Assembly: GCF_002878395.1 (NCBI RefSeq)
Contig: NC_061121.1
Coordinates: 46,782,649 to 46,846,648, forward strand
Length of the DNA stretch: 64,000 nt
Source: Capsicum annuum
Lineage: Eukaryota; Streptophyta; Magnoliopsida; Solanales; Solanaceae
Direction: 5' to 3'
Shown: in pieces, positions 45,925 through 59,250 of the stretch
Layout: every line of letters begins with the position of its first letter
How positions within the stretch are numbered: position 1 is the first letter of the stretch
The notes under the pieces: generated by a model
What the model was told of the DNA's origin: nothing
The model's input: only the letters and a program-made list of their open reading frames with translations
The model's database searches: none
Translations under genes and position numbers: made by a program

Positions 45925-45933
45925 TTATTTTTA

Positions 45934-48800
45934 TATACATACGCTGATTTTTATACATTATGTATCACATATTAGAATGATTATCAGCGCATTAGGATCC
46001 TAATATATAAATTTTTAATTATTTAATTATATATGTATAATATTATACATTTATACAAGACATTATTGATATGCATATGTATATATTATACATTATACAT
46101 AATTAATAAAATTCTAATATATTTGTATATACAATTGTATATATATTTAGTTATAATTCAATTGTATAAAGTATAATTGGTTTTTATATGTTTGTACTAA
46201 AAAAGGGTCAATTACGAAAGGAGAATCTCCAACAATTTTTGTTATATAGAAGGAAAATATTGGAGAAAGTTGGATATAATAATGAGCATTAATTACTCTC
46301 CCTTTCCTTTTAAATTAATATTAATTATATTGTATAAATGAGTTCTAAATACATTTGGTCACTAACTATTGTCTATAGAATGTAATTAGTAAAACTTAGA
46401 TCATAAAGTTAATTTAAGATGTCTATATGCGAAATTTTGTCTTTTATCTTTTATATACAAATAAGTGAAAATTATCTTATATGCATTTATTAGATTGTTT
46501 ATTACATGTTGTAGCAACACTTTTAGATAATTATTTTATTAAAAATTTAATTACAAGTTTTACCAAATTTTTAAAAAATTGATTTATTTATATTTTTTTA
46601 AAAATAATCGATAAAATATTTTTTTAAGTAAAACTAATTCCTTTTTTCAAGGGGTTAGTATTCAATATCTCATAAATAATGTTAATTAGGGTAGGAGTAA
46701 AATTTGATCAATAATCTATTTTCATAATTCTTCTTTTCCTTATTTTCTTCCTAATTTGTTATACAACTCCACAATTCTCTCTCACAAAATACATGATTCT
46801 CCCTCGTTCTTTTCGCTCCATTTTATTCTACTAGTATGATGTAAACCTGCGTCTCACGTTATTATAAGTTATTTAATACAAAACTTGAATTGCTGATGAT
46901 ATACTTTAAATAGTATATATATTTTACAAAATAAAAATTAAAAGATACAGAAAAGTAACAACTCTAACATAAGTTAAATATTTCTATACTTAAAATGGGT
47001 ATAAATTATAATTACGAAAAGTCTTATTTTGTGTAATGAACGTTGATCGATTTGATATGATCGCATCATTATCTTCTTTTACTTTTCTTTTTCATTTTGT
47101 CTTTACTTATTATTCTATTTTATCTTTAATTCTACCTTTTATGGTAATTCTACTCTGTTCCCTAAGATAACTCAATAAAGGAAGTAATAATACTCCCTCT
47201 TTGATTTTTCTGTGTGGCATAACACACAAAATTATATGTAAAATAATTATGCACTACAACTTTTAAGTATACGATGTACATAACTGAGAAACGATGACAA
47301 TAAAAACTTAGAAAAAATAAGAAGAGACAACCAAGAGAAAGGTTAGTATAAAAAAAATTAGTTCATAGAATATAATGCCTTCTAAGTCAATAGAATTTGA
47401 TCATCGTAAATTAATATTGAGGAAGGCTATAGGCAATTGATTGTTATTATGCTTCTCTGCTACTAAATGTCTGTATCCTAAATTAATATTCACAAGTAAA
47501 AATTTAAAATCTTAATAGTATCATGAACTTAACGATAAATATGATTATTGAAAACACATAAATTATACGATCAAGAATAACGATAATAATTAACAATTCT
47601 ACTTCTTACTAATTAATTATATAAAAATAATAATAAATATTTTTTGTTCCAAATAAACTAAAGTCAAACGAAATAATAGATTTTCAATCTTTACTCTCCT
47701 TGTCATTTTAATCGATCCATACACCAATTTTATACTTTTTAATTTTATTTTTATCCTTTTTTTTGTTTTATTTTCAATTTTTCATTTTATCATATATTTG
47801 AGAAGTCCTTTTTTAAATAAACAAAAGAGAATCAAGACGCCATGTTTTGTTAAAATTCAGTGAAACACTACACTATAATAGATTTAAAGAACATGAAAGA
47901 ATAAGATTGAGAATACATTATAATTGTCGATTAATTCAAACTTCAGTACTGAAGAATTGTGAGAAAAAGTAGTGAATTTTAACGTCATACGCTCTTCTAT
48001 ATTTATTCGAATCATCTGCAAGTCATTTCTTAATTCATGTGATAATTGAACTCCGAGTCCGCTCTTAGTTATTTTTGTTCAGCTACTACACAGATTTCGA
48101 AGTTCAAATCACTTGTTTCAGATCCAAATTCATTTGTTATTTTGAGAATGTATGTCTAAAGTATAACAAAACACGCATAATAAGTACGAATTCACCATAT
48201 ATTAATTTTTATAAAATCTCTTACCCTATATTGAGTATCAAAACTATATAACAACATAAATAAAGCTTGAAGTATAACTCAAATGTTGATGAACAAATCA
48301 CATATCATTAATAAAGTGATAGAGATTAGCAAGTCTATCTGTACTATTAGGTGTCATGACACTATATGAGCAAGCAGTTTTCATTCGGTTCTAAGTTTTA
48401 AAACTGAGATTCATGAAACAAAGATCTACCCTTTTTGAAATTATTAAGTTTGAGGAATCAAGCAGTACGATTTGTGTGAAGAGCGATCTTTTAATTATAT
48501 TATTTTCTACGTAGTTTAAATAAAGAAGTCCCATTAATTTTATTTTCTACCCCAATATAAAAGTAATATTTAATAACAATACTTCTTAAAAGTTGATAAT
48601 ATAATGAAATAATAATTAATAATTCTATTGGTTAGCAATTAATTTATAATATCCTTTATTTAAAAGATACAAAAGACGAAAAAAAGGAAAAAATAAAGAG
48701 AAAATGGGCCAAGTCCATCTACCAAAAGGAATGGGCTTATGCCCATATGCTCGCCCAAAACTTATAAAAAGGGGATCAAGGGATTAGAATTTCGAGTGAG
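45934..48800. other. AT-rich non-genic stretch
   Basis: Almost 2.9 kb with no supported gene, RNA or element end in either strand. Long A/T runs and short TATA/ATTAAT repeats only. The absence is by eye; a decayed element could be missed. Confidence 0.5.
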
Positions 48801-48804
48801 CCCA

Positions 48805-48806
<2 letters not shown>

Positions 48807-48837
<31 letters not shown>
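48807..48837. repeat. (CAA)n microsatellite
   Basis: Ten or so CAA units. It may be the orphan tail of an RTE LINE (minus orientation), but none of the usual 3' UTR landmarks follow, so a simple repeat is equally likely. Confidence 0.7.
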
Positions 48838-49204
48838 GGGGTTAGAGCTACAGGTTCTGCAACCAAAGCTTAAACAAAAAATATAAATAACGTAAACCTC
48901 AAGTGTTTCACATATAATTATCTTCTCTCCCAACATTTTAAAAAATTACTGAAAATCTCATTTATGATACATTAATCTATTATATGATACATAAGTAGCA
49001 TATTAAATGTGGTTAATTATTTAATAAGCGGTAATTAAGTGTAAGACTGATTAATCAAATCCCTAAAAAATAGGAGTTGTCATTTTGAAATACATAAATC
49101 ACGTACCAAAATCTTTTATTTTTGAATTTTGAATACCGTTTTCATTTGTTTCAGCTCATTTTTTTCATTTTTTTTTATCAAATCTTTCATACAATTTTTC
49201 GACA

Positions 49205-51963
49205 TGAATATTTCAATTTTGTTGAGACATTCTGGTATCTGACAAAACGAAATTATTTATGAAAATTACAAAAGTGATGGAATTGTAGTTAGCGAAAGTG
49301 TTTCGTATTTCAGGTTGATTTCTGTTATTGCGTCGGAACTTGAGATAGATCAAGCAAAGAAAAATATAGATGTTCGCTATATTGTTGACAAAAATACGGC
49401 TCCAATGGTTATTAGAAATGACAATGGTGTTAAGGTTTATGTTGAGTTAAAGAAAATCTTTACAGATTTTGTGATGTATCCGTTATGCATTACAACAAGC
49501 GATAAATCGACAGAAGGTCGAGAAGTTGATGCTGAAACTGGTGCGATAATGTGCTTCGAAGGAACAGAATTAGATGCAGCTGCACTTGCAGTTGTTGAGT
49601 CGAATAATCAGTACGCTTTGTATGTACCAGAAATTGAAATTAGTAATTTCATCACCGATTGTCAAAACATTGAAGTTAAGGTCAAACAGTTGTATAAGGA
49701 TAAGAAAACTCTTAAAGCTGTAATGAAAAAGTATGTGTTAGATCACAGTTTTAATTTTCGAGCATCAAGATCTGATAAAAAAAGGTATTATAATCTATGT
49801 TGTTATTTTTGAGTGTGTGTTTGGTGTTTATATTCTTCGTATGATACATTATAAAATATGTTTTGATCGTGTTCTTTATAAAGAATATCATATAAGAACT
49901 TGCAGTGGATTTTGTCCTAGATATGTTAAAATGTTCTTTTAAAAATTGTTTAGAGTAGCGCAACTGTTTACCACTGCTTAGTATCCGATACCTTACTTTT
50001 TTTTCTTCGTAATAGTCATTTTTCTTTTATAAAAACTTATGATTATTTATTAATATATGCAACTATTGATTGAAATGTTGTAATGAAAATTGAGGTTGGT
50101 ACATGAAAGCATCTTGCTTGATGGATTCAGATCTTTTTCAAATTCGGAGATTCAATGATGAACATACATGTTCAATAAGTGATAGTGTTAAAGTAGCTAC
50201 AAGCTACAGTTACCTTTGTTAGTAACTTTACAAAGCCAAAGTTAGTAAACTACAAGAGGAAACACACTCCAACAGACATTATTGAAGAAATGAAAGCAGT
50301 GTATGGTGTTGACATTAATTACATGAAAGCATGGCGTGCCAAGGAGCGTGCTATAAAAATGCTTAGGGGTGAAACTGCTGACGGATATAGGCAAATGCCA
50401 AGATACATCTACATGCTAAACTCTGTATATTCGGGATCACACATTAGGATGCATAAGGTGGTAACTAATGAATTCAAATATTAGTTTATAGCTTGACAAC
50501 CAATGATGCATGGTTTCAAGCATTGCAGACCAGTTGTTATTGTGGACGGTGCTCATTTGAGTAGAATGTACCAAGGAACTTTTCTTTCTGCTAGCACTCT
50601 TGATGGTGCAGGTATTACTAATCATCTGAAATAATTTTTATTTTCTATTATGATACATTATAGAACCTATATGATATATTATGATACATAACTGTATAAT
50701 TTATGATACATCACTGACTGTTTTGATAAATAAAATATATTCTTTATATGTTGCGTACAAATTTTGATAAGCATCATTTTTTTAAAATTCATGCCTTATA
50801 ATTCTTTTTAGGTTGAATATTACCAATTGCATATGGTGCTGTTGATTTGGAGAACGATTCTGCATGGACATGGTTTTTCGAGCAGTTTAAGAACGCTTTT
50901 GGGGAGCGGGAGAATATGTGCGTTATATCAGATCGCAATGAAACAATAATTAAAAGTGTCAGCATTGTGTATCCAAATGTTCCACACTTAGCATGCATTT
51001 GGAATCTTTAGAAGAACGTTTGTACTAATTTCAGAAGGAGCAAGGAGAGACTTAGCAACCTCTTTTATTCGATGGCCAAAACGTATAGAAAGGAAGATTT
51101 TGAATACATTATGGCCAAGGTTGATAAAATTGATCACCGTGTTAAGGATTATCTATATGATGTAGGATATGAGAAGTGGTCAAGGGTTCATGCTCCTTTA
51201 AATAGAGGCAGAATGATGACATCTAACATTGCAGAATGTATAAATGGTTGTTTAGTGGATGCGCGTAACTTGCCGATTCTAAGTTTTTTGGAAGAAGTCA
51301 GAAAATTATTTGGAGCATGAAGCTGTAAAAACAAAGAAATTGCTTCATATACAGAAACAACTCTAGGGAGAAGGTTTGACGAAATCCTAATACTTAATGG
51401 AGTTAAAGCTTCAGAATGACGGTATACGTAACTAATAACTCATTTTAAGTTTTATGTGTTAAATAAATTTTTTTTATATGTTAGATATTATTTTTTGTGA
51501 TTATTTGTTTGTTAGGTCAAGCCTGCATCAGAGTATCATTATTCAGTTTATGAATTTGGGAGAATATACATTCTGGACTTGGATGCTAACAAATGCAACT
51601 GCGGTAGATTTCAGATTGATGAAATTCCATTCCGCACATGATTGCAGTGTTGAAAAGTAAACGTATTTCAAAGTTTCATTCATGGTGCTTTGATTACTAT
51701 AATCCTACGACATTAGTGAAGACATATAAAGTTCTAGTAGTACCTATGCCCGATAAGAATGATTGGCATGTGCCTCAATGTGTCGAAGAAGAAGAAGAAG
51801 TCATACCACCAAAATACAAAAGATCACCTGATAGGCCGAAAAAAGATAGGTGTAAGAAAGAAAGTGAAAAACTATCCTCCAGTACGAACTGTTGTGAAAA
51901 ATGCGGTTGAGAAGGTCATAATAGGCGTACGCACAACTTCTTTCCAAAGGAGAATTGATGTTT
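49205..51963 (+). pseudogene. MULE transposase (MuDR N-domain, MULE core, broken SWIM finger)
   Basis: Would cut and move Mutator-type DNA. The N-terminus from ATG 49205 (MNISILLRHSGI, then a TGA where Trp is usual) continues through YENYKSDGIVVSESVS and the MuDR region to a donor at about 49784. Exon 2 (about 50085-50610) has MDSDLFQIRRFNDEHTC, YIYMLNSVY and VVIVDGAHLS, holding the first catalytic Asp. Exon 3 (50812-51420) has PIAYGAVDLENDSAWTWFF and VISDRNETI (second Asp), then SNIAECING. Exon 4 from about 51513 carries the SWIM finger, CNCGRFQIDEIPFPH; the usual third Cys is Phe and a frameshift at about 51626 falls inside it. A final knuckle, CEKCG then a stop, GHNRRTH, ends it. At least four in-frame stops and one shift: dead. 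Confidence 0.88.
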
Positions 51964-52873
51964 AGGTTTTCTGATACGTTGAATGATTTGTTGAACTATG
52001 TTAAGTTGTTAACTATTAGTATGGTTATGATTTTTCTATGGTTGAATAATGTTGGAACAATGTTTAATTTGGATTATTGTTTGTCTTTATTGACGTATTT
52101 TTGTCTTTTCATTTTAATTTCATTTACTATTTAATATTGTTTCTTAAGTTATCTGATACATTATAAAAACTTTTTAAATTGTTCTTCAAATTAGAAAGCA
52201 AATCTATCATGAAAGGCTATTCATTTTATTTGTGTTTTTTCTTTATAATTATTTTTATGAAACAAACACTTGTATGTAACTGCACTTAAAAATGGAAATT
52301 CTACACATAAAATTGATGCAAGTTTAGGATTGATGATACAACATAGCCTTTAATATGATACATTGCAATATTAATTATTAAGACTGTTCGTGATACATAA
52401 CTTTATGATAACTGATTTATTGAGATTTGTATTGTAACATCAGAAGATATGATACAGGAATATGCGATGTATCAAAACTCATTATATATATTTTTTATAT
52501 TTGTTATACCTATTAAGTATCTTTAAAAAAATTTTAAATTTGAACTGAGATAATTTGAAGTAATATGATACATTACATGTACTTCTTGAAAAAATTGTGT
52601 ATGACATATAACTTTACAGTAACTAACTTATTGCAGACCTTGTAAACAATTTTGATATATATAATTCATCGATTTGCATGTGTCGAACAAAATGAAAATA
52701 ATTTTGATAATAACATATTATAAACTAAATCTTAATTGACTAAAAAAATTGATGAAAATTTTCTGCAATAAAAACATCACTATTATAATGAGTGTTTGAA
52801 ATTACATTAATAGAGGCCAATAAGATAGCAACAAAAACAATGTTAAGAATATATCTATGGAACAACCTAGTAT

Positions 52874-55800
52874 CTATTCTATGGCTACAATATTAGAATC
52901 ATCAGTCGGAGGGACATAAAATGTACGTGGTCTTGGTGGATCGTCATGGTCACTAGAATAAACCTTCTTAGCCTTTTTAACTTCATAGTTCCATAAGAGT
53001 GTTGCATATCTCTTTCGAAGATATTCTGCATCAATATTTGATGAAGGAATCTGCATTTGATCGCTAAAAAATTTAGCATAAGCTGCCACAAAAACTCCAC
53101 AGTCCCTAAGCATGACGAATTATTTAGTTAGATACTTAATAATGTGGGGATTTATGTTGTATCAGAACATATACACATGGAAAATAAATGGGTAATAATG
53201 TGCCAGCTTAAATTATGTATATTTAGAAAAATTTCAATAATAAAAATAAGATGAATTATTTCTAGATATATAAAACTGTGAGGATATACTTACAAACTTC
53301 CACTGATTTGTTGTGCAATATCTTCAATGTATTAAACATCAAATGGGTTTTGGTTCAAAGAACCAACCCCTTGACTCATCTTATTCGCGTACGCTTTGAG
53401 GCTTGACCATACAGTTCTTTGAGTGTTTTTCAGAAATTCACTATCATTAAGGTATGTTGGTAGCATGACAGACAACTTGTGGATCTCATATGATAGCTCT
53501 CTATGATGCGATGACTACATTGAGTCATACACTCGGATATATCTTTTCTTTAAAGATATCATAGCGAGCACCCAGTGAAAATTTCTATCGCAATTTACAG
53601 GGGCGTATACATCATTGACTATGTGCCAAGGCAAAACAGCTGGTATGTTGAACCCTTTGATGATGTTTATCAGTGATTCTTCATTGCTTACAACAACACA
53701 CGACCTTTTGATAGAATCACCCGCTGCATCCTCAAAGTAACGTTGGTATGTCGTATCGATGTATGTTTTGAACAAGCAATTAACAGTGATATATCGGTAT
53801 TCTTGATCCTTTTGTTGCTTTGATTTATTCCGAAGGTAGTAGAATATAACATCTACATGCTGCTTAAAATAACAAAATAAATAAGTTTGAGAATGAAATT
53901 CATTTGGCAAATAAAATTTGAGAATGACAGTTAGCTTCTTTATGTATATGTTATGTATCAGAATGTATAATAATGTATATATATATGTATCAGAAGCTGT
54001 TTATTGTAGGTGTAAGTCATATTTTTTTAATATCTCATCGTTCCAGTAAGAGTTGGACTGATACATTGTGTAAAACCAGTTCTTTGAAGCTGGTTGTGCA
54101 ACAATAAAATTCAACAAACTAAAACCAAGTCCTGATTTGTTAGCTTTGTAGTGGTTGTAAGTCAAATTCCTACATGATTATAATGAAATGATATAAATCA
54201 TTAAGATATTAAAATTATAAAATAATAATGAAAAAAGTAAAAATATCTTACTTCTTTTCATGAAGCTTTAATAATCCTTCGACAATCCAATCATAGTACT
54301 ATTCGATTAGTCCGGTAGGCATATCATGGGAAATAAGATAACCATCAAACGGATGCTTTCAAGAAAAATCAAATATTGCAGATTCTTTGCCTTTACAACT
54401 TGAACCAAATTCAATTATAAATGGTGACATGAATATTTTAGTTCGCTTGCTGTTCCTTGGTGCGCGTGTTTTATTGGCATCTTGTTTACCCATGTCCACT
54501 TCAGAAAGATCTGATGGAAATCGACTATCATAGATTTGACATTCACTATCGTTGGTTTCTTTTTTGACTAATAGACTTTCTTTTCATGGCAATGAATGGT
54601 GTGGAAATTTCAGCTATAATGTTATCTATCGATTCCTGAAACGCATTAGTTGAAATCTCATTGGTAGACTCCTAAAAAAGTAAAATTATTATATATAAAT
54701 TAAGTATGTATGAAAACCCATATAACATATATTGTGTAATGCAGCCTTAACATTATATCTATGTGGCAGAATTTGTAACAAAGAACTCATACAGTTTGAA
54801 AAAATAGTTATGTATCATAATATATAATATGGGTCTGATACATTTCATAAAACATTAAACTTGATTTATACAATGTATCAAGTATTTTATATAACATATG
54901 CATAACTTTTTTATACACAAAGATATTCCTAATTGATAACATATATATTCTACACCTTGTATGTTTTACGTACCTGCGGTTTATTTGAAACTTCGACATT
55001 GTCTGTATGTAAGAACGGATCAGGAAAATTGACTTTCTCTGAAAGATCATTTGAATTTACTGCCATTGCAACGCCTAGTGTGGATATGCCAGCTATGATA
55101 TTATCCATCGATTCCTGAAACGCATCAGATGATATCTCGATACCTAAAAAATTCAAATTGTTAGATACAACTACCAAATAATATAACATTATACTAAAAT
55201 TAATGATATCATGCATATCCTCTTTTAGAAAAGGATATTCCTAAATAACATATAATCCACAACCGTGTGTTACATGTACCTGTAGTTCATTTTGAACTTC
55301 AATATTGTCTGTTTGTAGTTCATTTTGAACTTCAATATTGTTTGTTAGTAAAATGAGATCTGGGAGATTTCCTTGCTGCAAAAGGTCATCAGACTGTATT
55401 GCAATAACTGGTGAGGAAATCTCAGCTATTCTGTTATCAATCAAATTCTAAAATGCAGCGTTCTTAACCTCAGTTACACTCTCCTGAAATATGAAATAGG
55501 TTAGATAAAGCTGACAAAATATTTGAAAATTAGCTAGATGATAAAGAACATATAAGACTTATATAGGCTGAAATAATGTCATTGTTGAGAAATAATTGAC
55601 AAATATAGCAATCTTTGCATTGAATGTATTAGTTATACTACATATATTGCAAAATCTAATTAACATAATGATTTTCCACATGAATAACATACACCCAATG
55701 TAATAATTTTTTATTAGTACCTTGTGTACATTTTGAACTTCAATTGTCTCTCTCGGAATAGTCAGATCAGCAAAATTGAATTGCAGAGAAGACTCATTTG

Positions 55801-58741
55801 ATGGTTTTTCATCCCGCTTGTGATCTCCAGTAGATACAACATTTCCATCATCATTCTGAAACACAAAAATACCATTACATTATAAAAATAATATACGATA
55901 CGCATTTTTAATATTTTTACTAATTTACCTTTTCTGGTATATCCTTTGGTTGTTCATTCGGAGTTTCCAAATCATCACCATCTTTCTCATTCTTTTCCAT
56001 ATCTCTATTTGAACTACAATGTCAAGAACAACTTGAAAAATATATAATTTTTAAAAAGATAAATCTATATAAAATTTAATAAAATTTGATGTGATTATAT
56101 TAAAAGTTACTTTTTGTGGAGCATTGCGATACTCCTTCACAGCTAACATTATCTCTTCATGATGTTTTTCATTTCTTCATGATGTTTTTTCATTAATGCT
56201 TCAATGTCATCAAATCTTTTGTCAACCTGCATAAGTTTAATTGAGTAAATTAGACATGTCAAGACAACCAATTCTAAAAATAAAAATGCGTGTTGCACTT
56301 ACATATGTCTTGACTAATGATTCAATTGCATTCACATCAACATTCAGCAAAACTTTCTCGTGATTAGTTCGTCCAAACACATTAATTTTCTCTGTGGACG
56401 CACACACATTTTCGAAAGCTGGTGTTGTCTGTTTGCCGAAGTCCATTAGATATGGTTCATGTGGAGTTTGGTCAACATTTAAGTTTGATGTTTCAGAAGG
56501 TGATTCATTGACTTCTTTAATAGAGGTGTGAGCTTTTATCTTTTCTTGACTTGTCACCAATTCTTTTTGCTCAGCGTCTGTCTTTTTTTTTTAAAATGCG
56601 GTGCCAATGATGTATCAGACTTAGCCTTTGATTTAGTTAACAGTTTGAGCGGAGGTGGATTAGTACAATCATCAAAATCATCCAAAGGTAATGAACCGTC
56701 ATTTTAGCTTTTTGATCAACTTTTGTTTGCTGTCTGAAAGATGTGGACGGCAAAGTTGAATTGACAGAATCTTTCAAATCCATTCCATCATGATTTGGCA
56801 ATTAAAGATATTTCAACTCATCAACTGTAGGACTTATGTTGGTATACACATACTGTAATTAAGATTGAAAAACACAACAAATTCAGTTAAATGAATGTAT
56901 AGTAAGTGCAATAATGTATTAATATTCTACATAGCATACAGTGATATACCATAAACTGTATAGATATGTATCAGAGTTTATTATATAATTACTGTAATTT
57001 ATCATACAACAGTGAAGACAATTATTTGTTGCAGTAATTGAAATGAAAGTTGTTTGATCAACTATTATATTACAGTATGAACGAGTAACATGCTTCATAA
57101 TATATAAAAGAAAATTTCATGTGTGCAACATAAAATACAAAATGAGATTGAAAATAACTAGAAATTACCTTGCTAAACATTCCATTCATGAACTTCTCAA
57201 ATTTAGGCTTTGTTCCAACAACAAATCAGTTACATATCCCTGGGATACGATTACCAATACGGCAAGCAATGCTTTTATCTACTTCAGAACAACATTCGTA
57301 GATCCAGACGTTCAAAACATATGTCATTCCTCCTAAATAATAAAGCTGCTTTTCAACAAAAAAGTCCTGTCTCAACGAGTTCATCAACTTGTTGAAAGCA
57401 ATCTTACCCCACGGATATTGTTCATATCGACCATCTTCTACCATATTGAATTCTATAAAACTAATAGATACAACATATTTTTCAGATAACAAAAATGTAT
57501 GAATGAAAAATAATATGGTCATCCACAATGTATTCTGCTCATTATCAAAATTGTCTATCTTATACCGATCGACAATTTTTTTTGGAGATTCCATTTTTTG
57601 CCTCTCAGAAATACTTTGTCATTAACACAAAGCTTTCTAAAGTCGGATATTGAAAGTCCTCAATGTTTGAGGTGCAATTAAGACCACTAATAAGAGCAAC
57701 TTCATATATATAAAATTTCAGAATTGTCCCCTTGATATAAACATGAAATTCATTTGGGTTATCTTGTTTACACTCAGGCATCAACAAACATTTGGTAATT
57801 TGACCTTGAAAATTTGATTTAGGCATATCAACAAACACACCAAAGCATGTCTTCTTAAACATATTAAGCACTTTTTTACCCACAAAGTACTCAACATCGG
57901 TCGCAAAATTATGGTTGCACGAAATGCCAAACCTCAGTGGATGTTGTGGAATAATTTTGATCACGTATTTCACCCCCTGCATTAAGAAACAGTGATGTAT
58001 CATAATGCAGTCACTGACCTTATTTACATAAGTAATGTATCAGATTAAAAATTAGCTTTAACAATTGGTACATATTGAATTATGATACATAACTATAACA
58101 TATGCATCAGACATCCTGATTAAATTCGTACTTATGAATAAGAATGTATCAGACATCCTGGTAAAATTTTAACTTAGTACTAAACAATAATGTATCATAA
58201 TACATTCACTGACCTTATGTAAATAATTAATGTATCAGATTAAAAATTATCTTTAACATTTGTTTCACGTTGTGTTATGATACATAACTATAACATATAT
58301 ATCATACATCATGATAAATTTCTTACTTATGTATCATAATAAGATAACTTGTGATGTATCATAATGCATGCAAAAACATGATCTTCATCGTTTTGTATCA
58401 GACTAATTGGCAACACTAATATTTGTTAATAACAATAACTTATTTTGAAGAAATTCGTGGATTAAATACATAAATAACATACCTTTGGTAATGGGTCTCT
58501 TTTCACAACTCCCTTTCTTTTTTCCTTTGAAATAGTAACAACAGACTTCTTTCCTTTAGCACTAGCAGCATCTCATAACTTTTTCATGATTGTCAGATCG
58601 TTTTAATACTTAGATCTATTTTCACAAAATCTAACTTTCTTATAATCGAAGTTACCAGGAACAAACCCAGATATATCAATTTTATTAGAAGTTAACTCAA
58701 ATTGAGCAAGACCCAAACTAAAAAATGGTCCTGACTCCATT
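52874..58741 (-). pseudogene. DUF1985-Ulp1 (C48 cysteine protease) gene of the MULE
   Basis: Multi-exon minus-strand gene; members are SUMO-protease-like proteins carried by plant MULEs, role in transposition unknown. Exon 1 starts at 58741 (MESGPFFSLGLAQFEL) and has two stops. DUF1985 is at 57226-58003: FGVFVDMPKSNFQGQITKC, YEVALISGLNC, then after a frameshift YPWGKIAFNKLMNSL and VLNVWIYEC. The middle (54580-56560) is acidic and repetitive. The protease end is at 52874-53910, with triad candidates His in NFHWVLAMI, Asp in RVYDSM and, after a stop-bearing link and an intron, Cys in LDCGVFVAAYAKFF (exon from 53105). Stops follow YDSM and NPFDV. The catalytic residues survive but the frame does not. 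Confidence 0.85.
54580..55864 (-). repeat. Repeated exon-like units in the Ulp1 gene
   Basis: Related coding blocks recur on the minus strand about every 300-450 bp, at about 54590-54670, 54975-55140, 55275-55445 and 55725-55860. Shared words are FQESMDNIIAGIST / FQESIDNIIAEIST, a DL..K/Q.NFPD/NLPD stretch, and VEVSNKPQV / IEVQNELQV / IEVQNVHKV, each ending near a donor-like GTAC. Within the third block an 11-residue piece (NIEVQNELQ..) is itself duplicated in tandem. This looks like serial exon duplication. Confidence 0.65.
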
Positions 58742-59039
58742 AATAGTGATATAATGTTTAAAGAACATAAAATTGATAAAGGATTTTTTCAATTTCTAAA
58801 CTAATAAACAAAAGCATCAACTATAAACAAACTAACCTCTAATTAATTTTGAAAAAATACGTTAATGGAGTAATGGTAATGGAAGATAACGGTTGTTGCT
58901 TTAAGATCGGATTTTGGCATAATATTCGAAAGTAATGCCGTGATTTTAGGCTACAAAACCAAAGTGGGGTATTGTGTTGAGGTGTAGGTTGTGATGTATC
59001 AGCAAAAGTGCGTGTGTTGTGTCTTAGAAGGGATTTTTG

Positions 59040-59250
59040 TAATATATTCCTTATGGGTGCCGTATCTATGTTATGTCATCTGCTTCTGTGCTTTACTATG
59101 TGTTTGTGTGATATCTCGTGACTTGAGCCGGGGGTCTTTCGGAAACAGCCTTTCTACTTCATCAGAGGTAGAGGTATGGACTGCGTACATCTTACCCCCC
59201 CCCAGACCCCACTAAGTGGGAATACACTGGGTTTGTTGTTGTTGTTGTTG
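59040..59250 (+). mobile_element. RTE LINE 3' end, plus strand
   Basis: GACTTGAGCCGGGGGTCTTT, then GGAAACAGCCTTTCTACTTC, GACTGCGTACATCTTACC, CCAGACCCCACTAAGTGGGA and a (TTG)n tail ending at 59250. Only the 3' UTR remains; the 5' limit is uncertain. Confidence 0.83.

Larger units (their letters stand above)
48840..58985. mobile_element. Mutator-like element carrying transposase and an Ulp1-type gene (KI/CUMULE type)
   Basis: A MuDR/MULE transposase pseudogene runs on the plus strand (49205-51963), and a DUF1985-Ulp1 protease pseudogene runs towards it on the minus strand (52874-58741). Transposase plus Ulp1-like gene is known for plant MULEs called Kaonashi-like or CUMULE. I found no terminal inverted repeats or 9-bp duplication at either end, so the limits given are just outside the two genes; some members of this group lack TIRs. 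GATACAT words on both strands mark the non-coding parts. Confidence 0.8.

Noticed and set aside
54933..55118. Plus-strand frame opposite the Ulp1 gene
   Set aside because: Antisense to one of the repeated exon blocks; no independent support.
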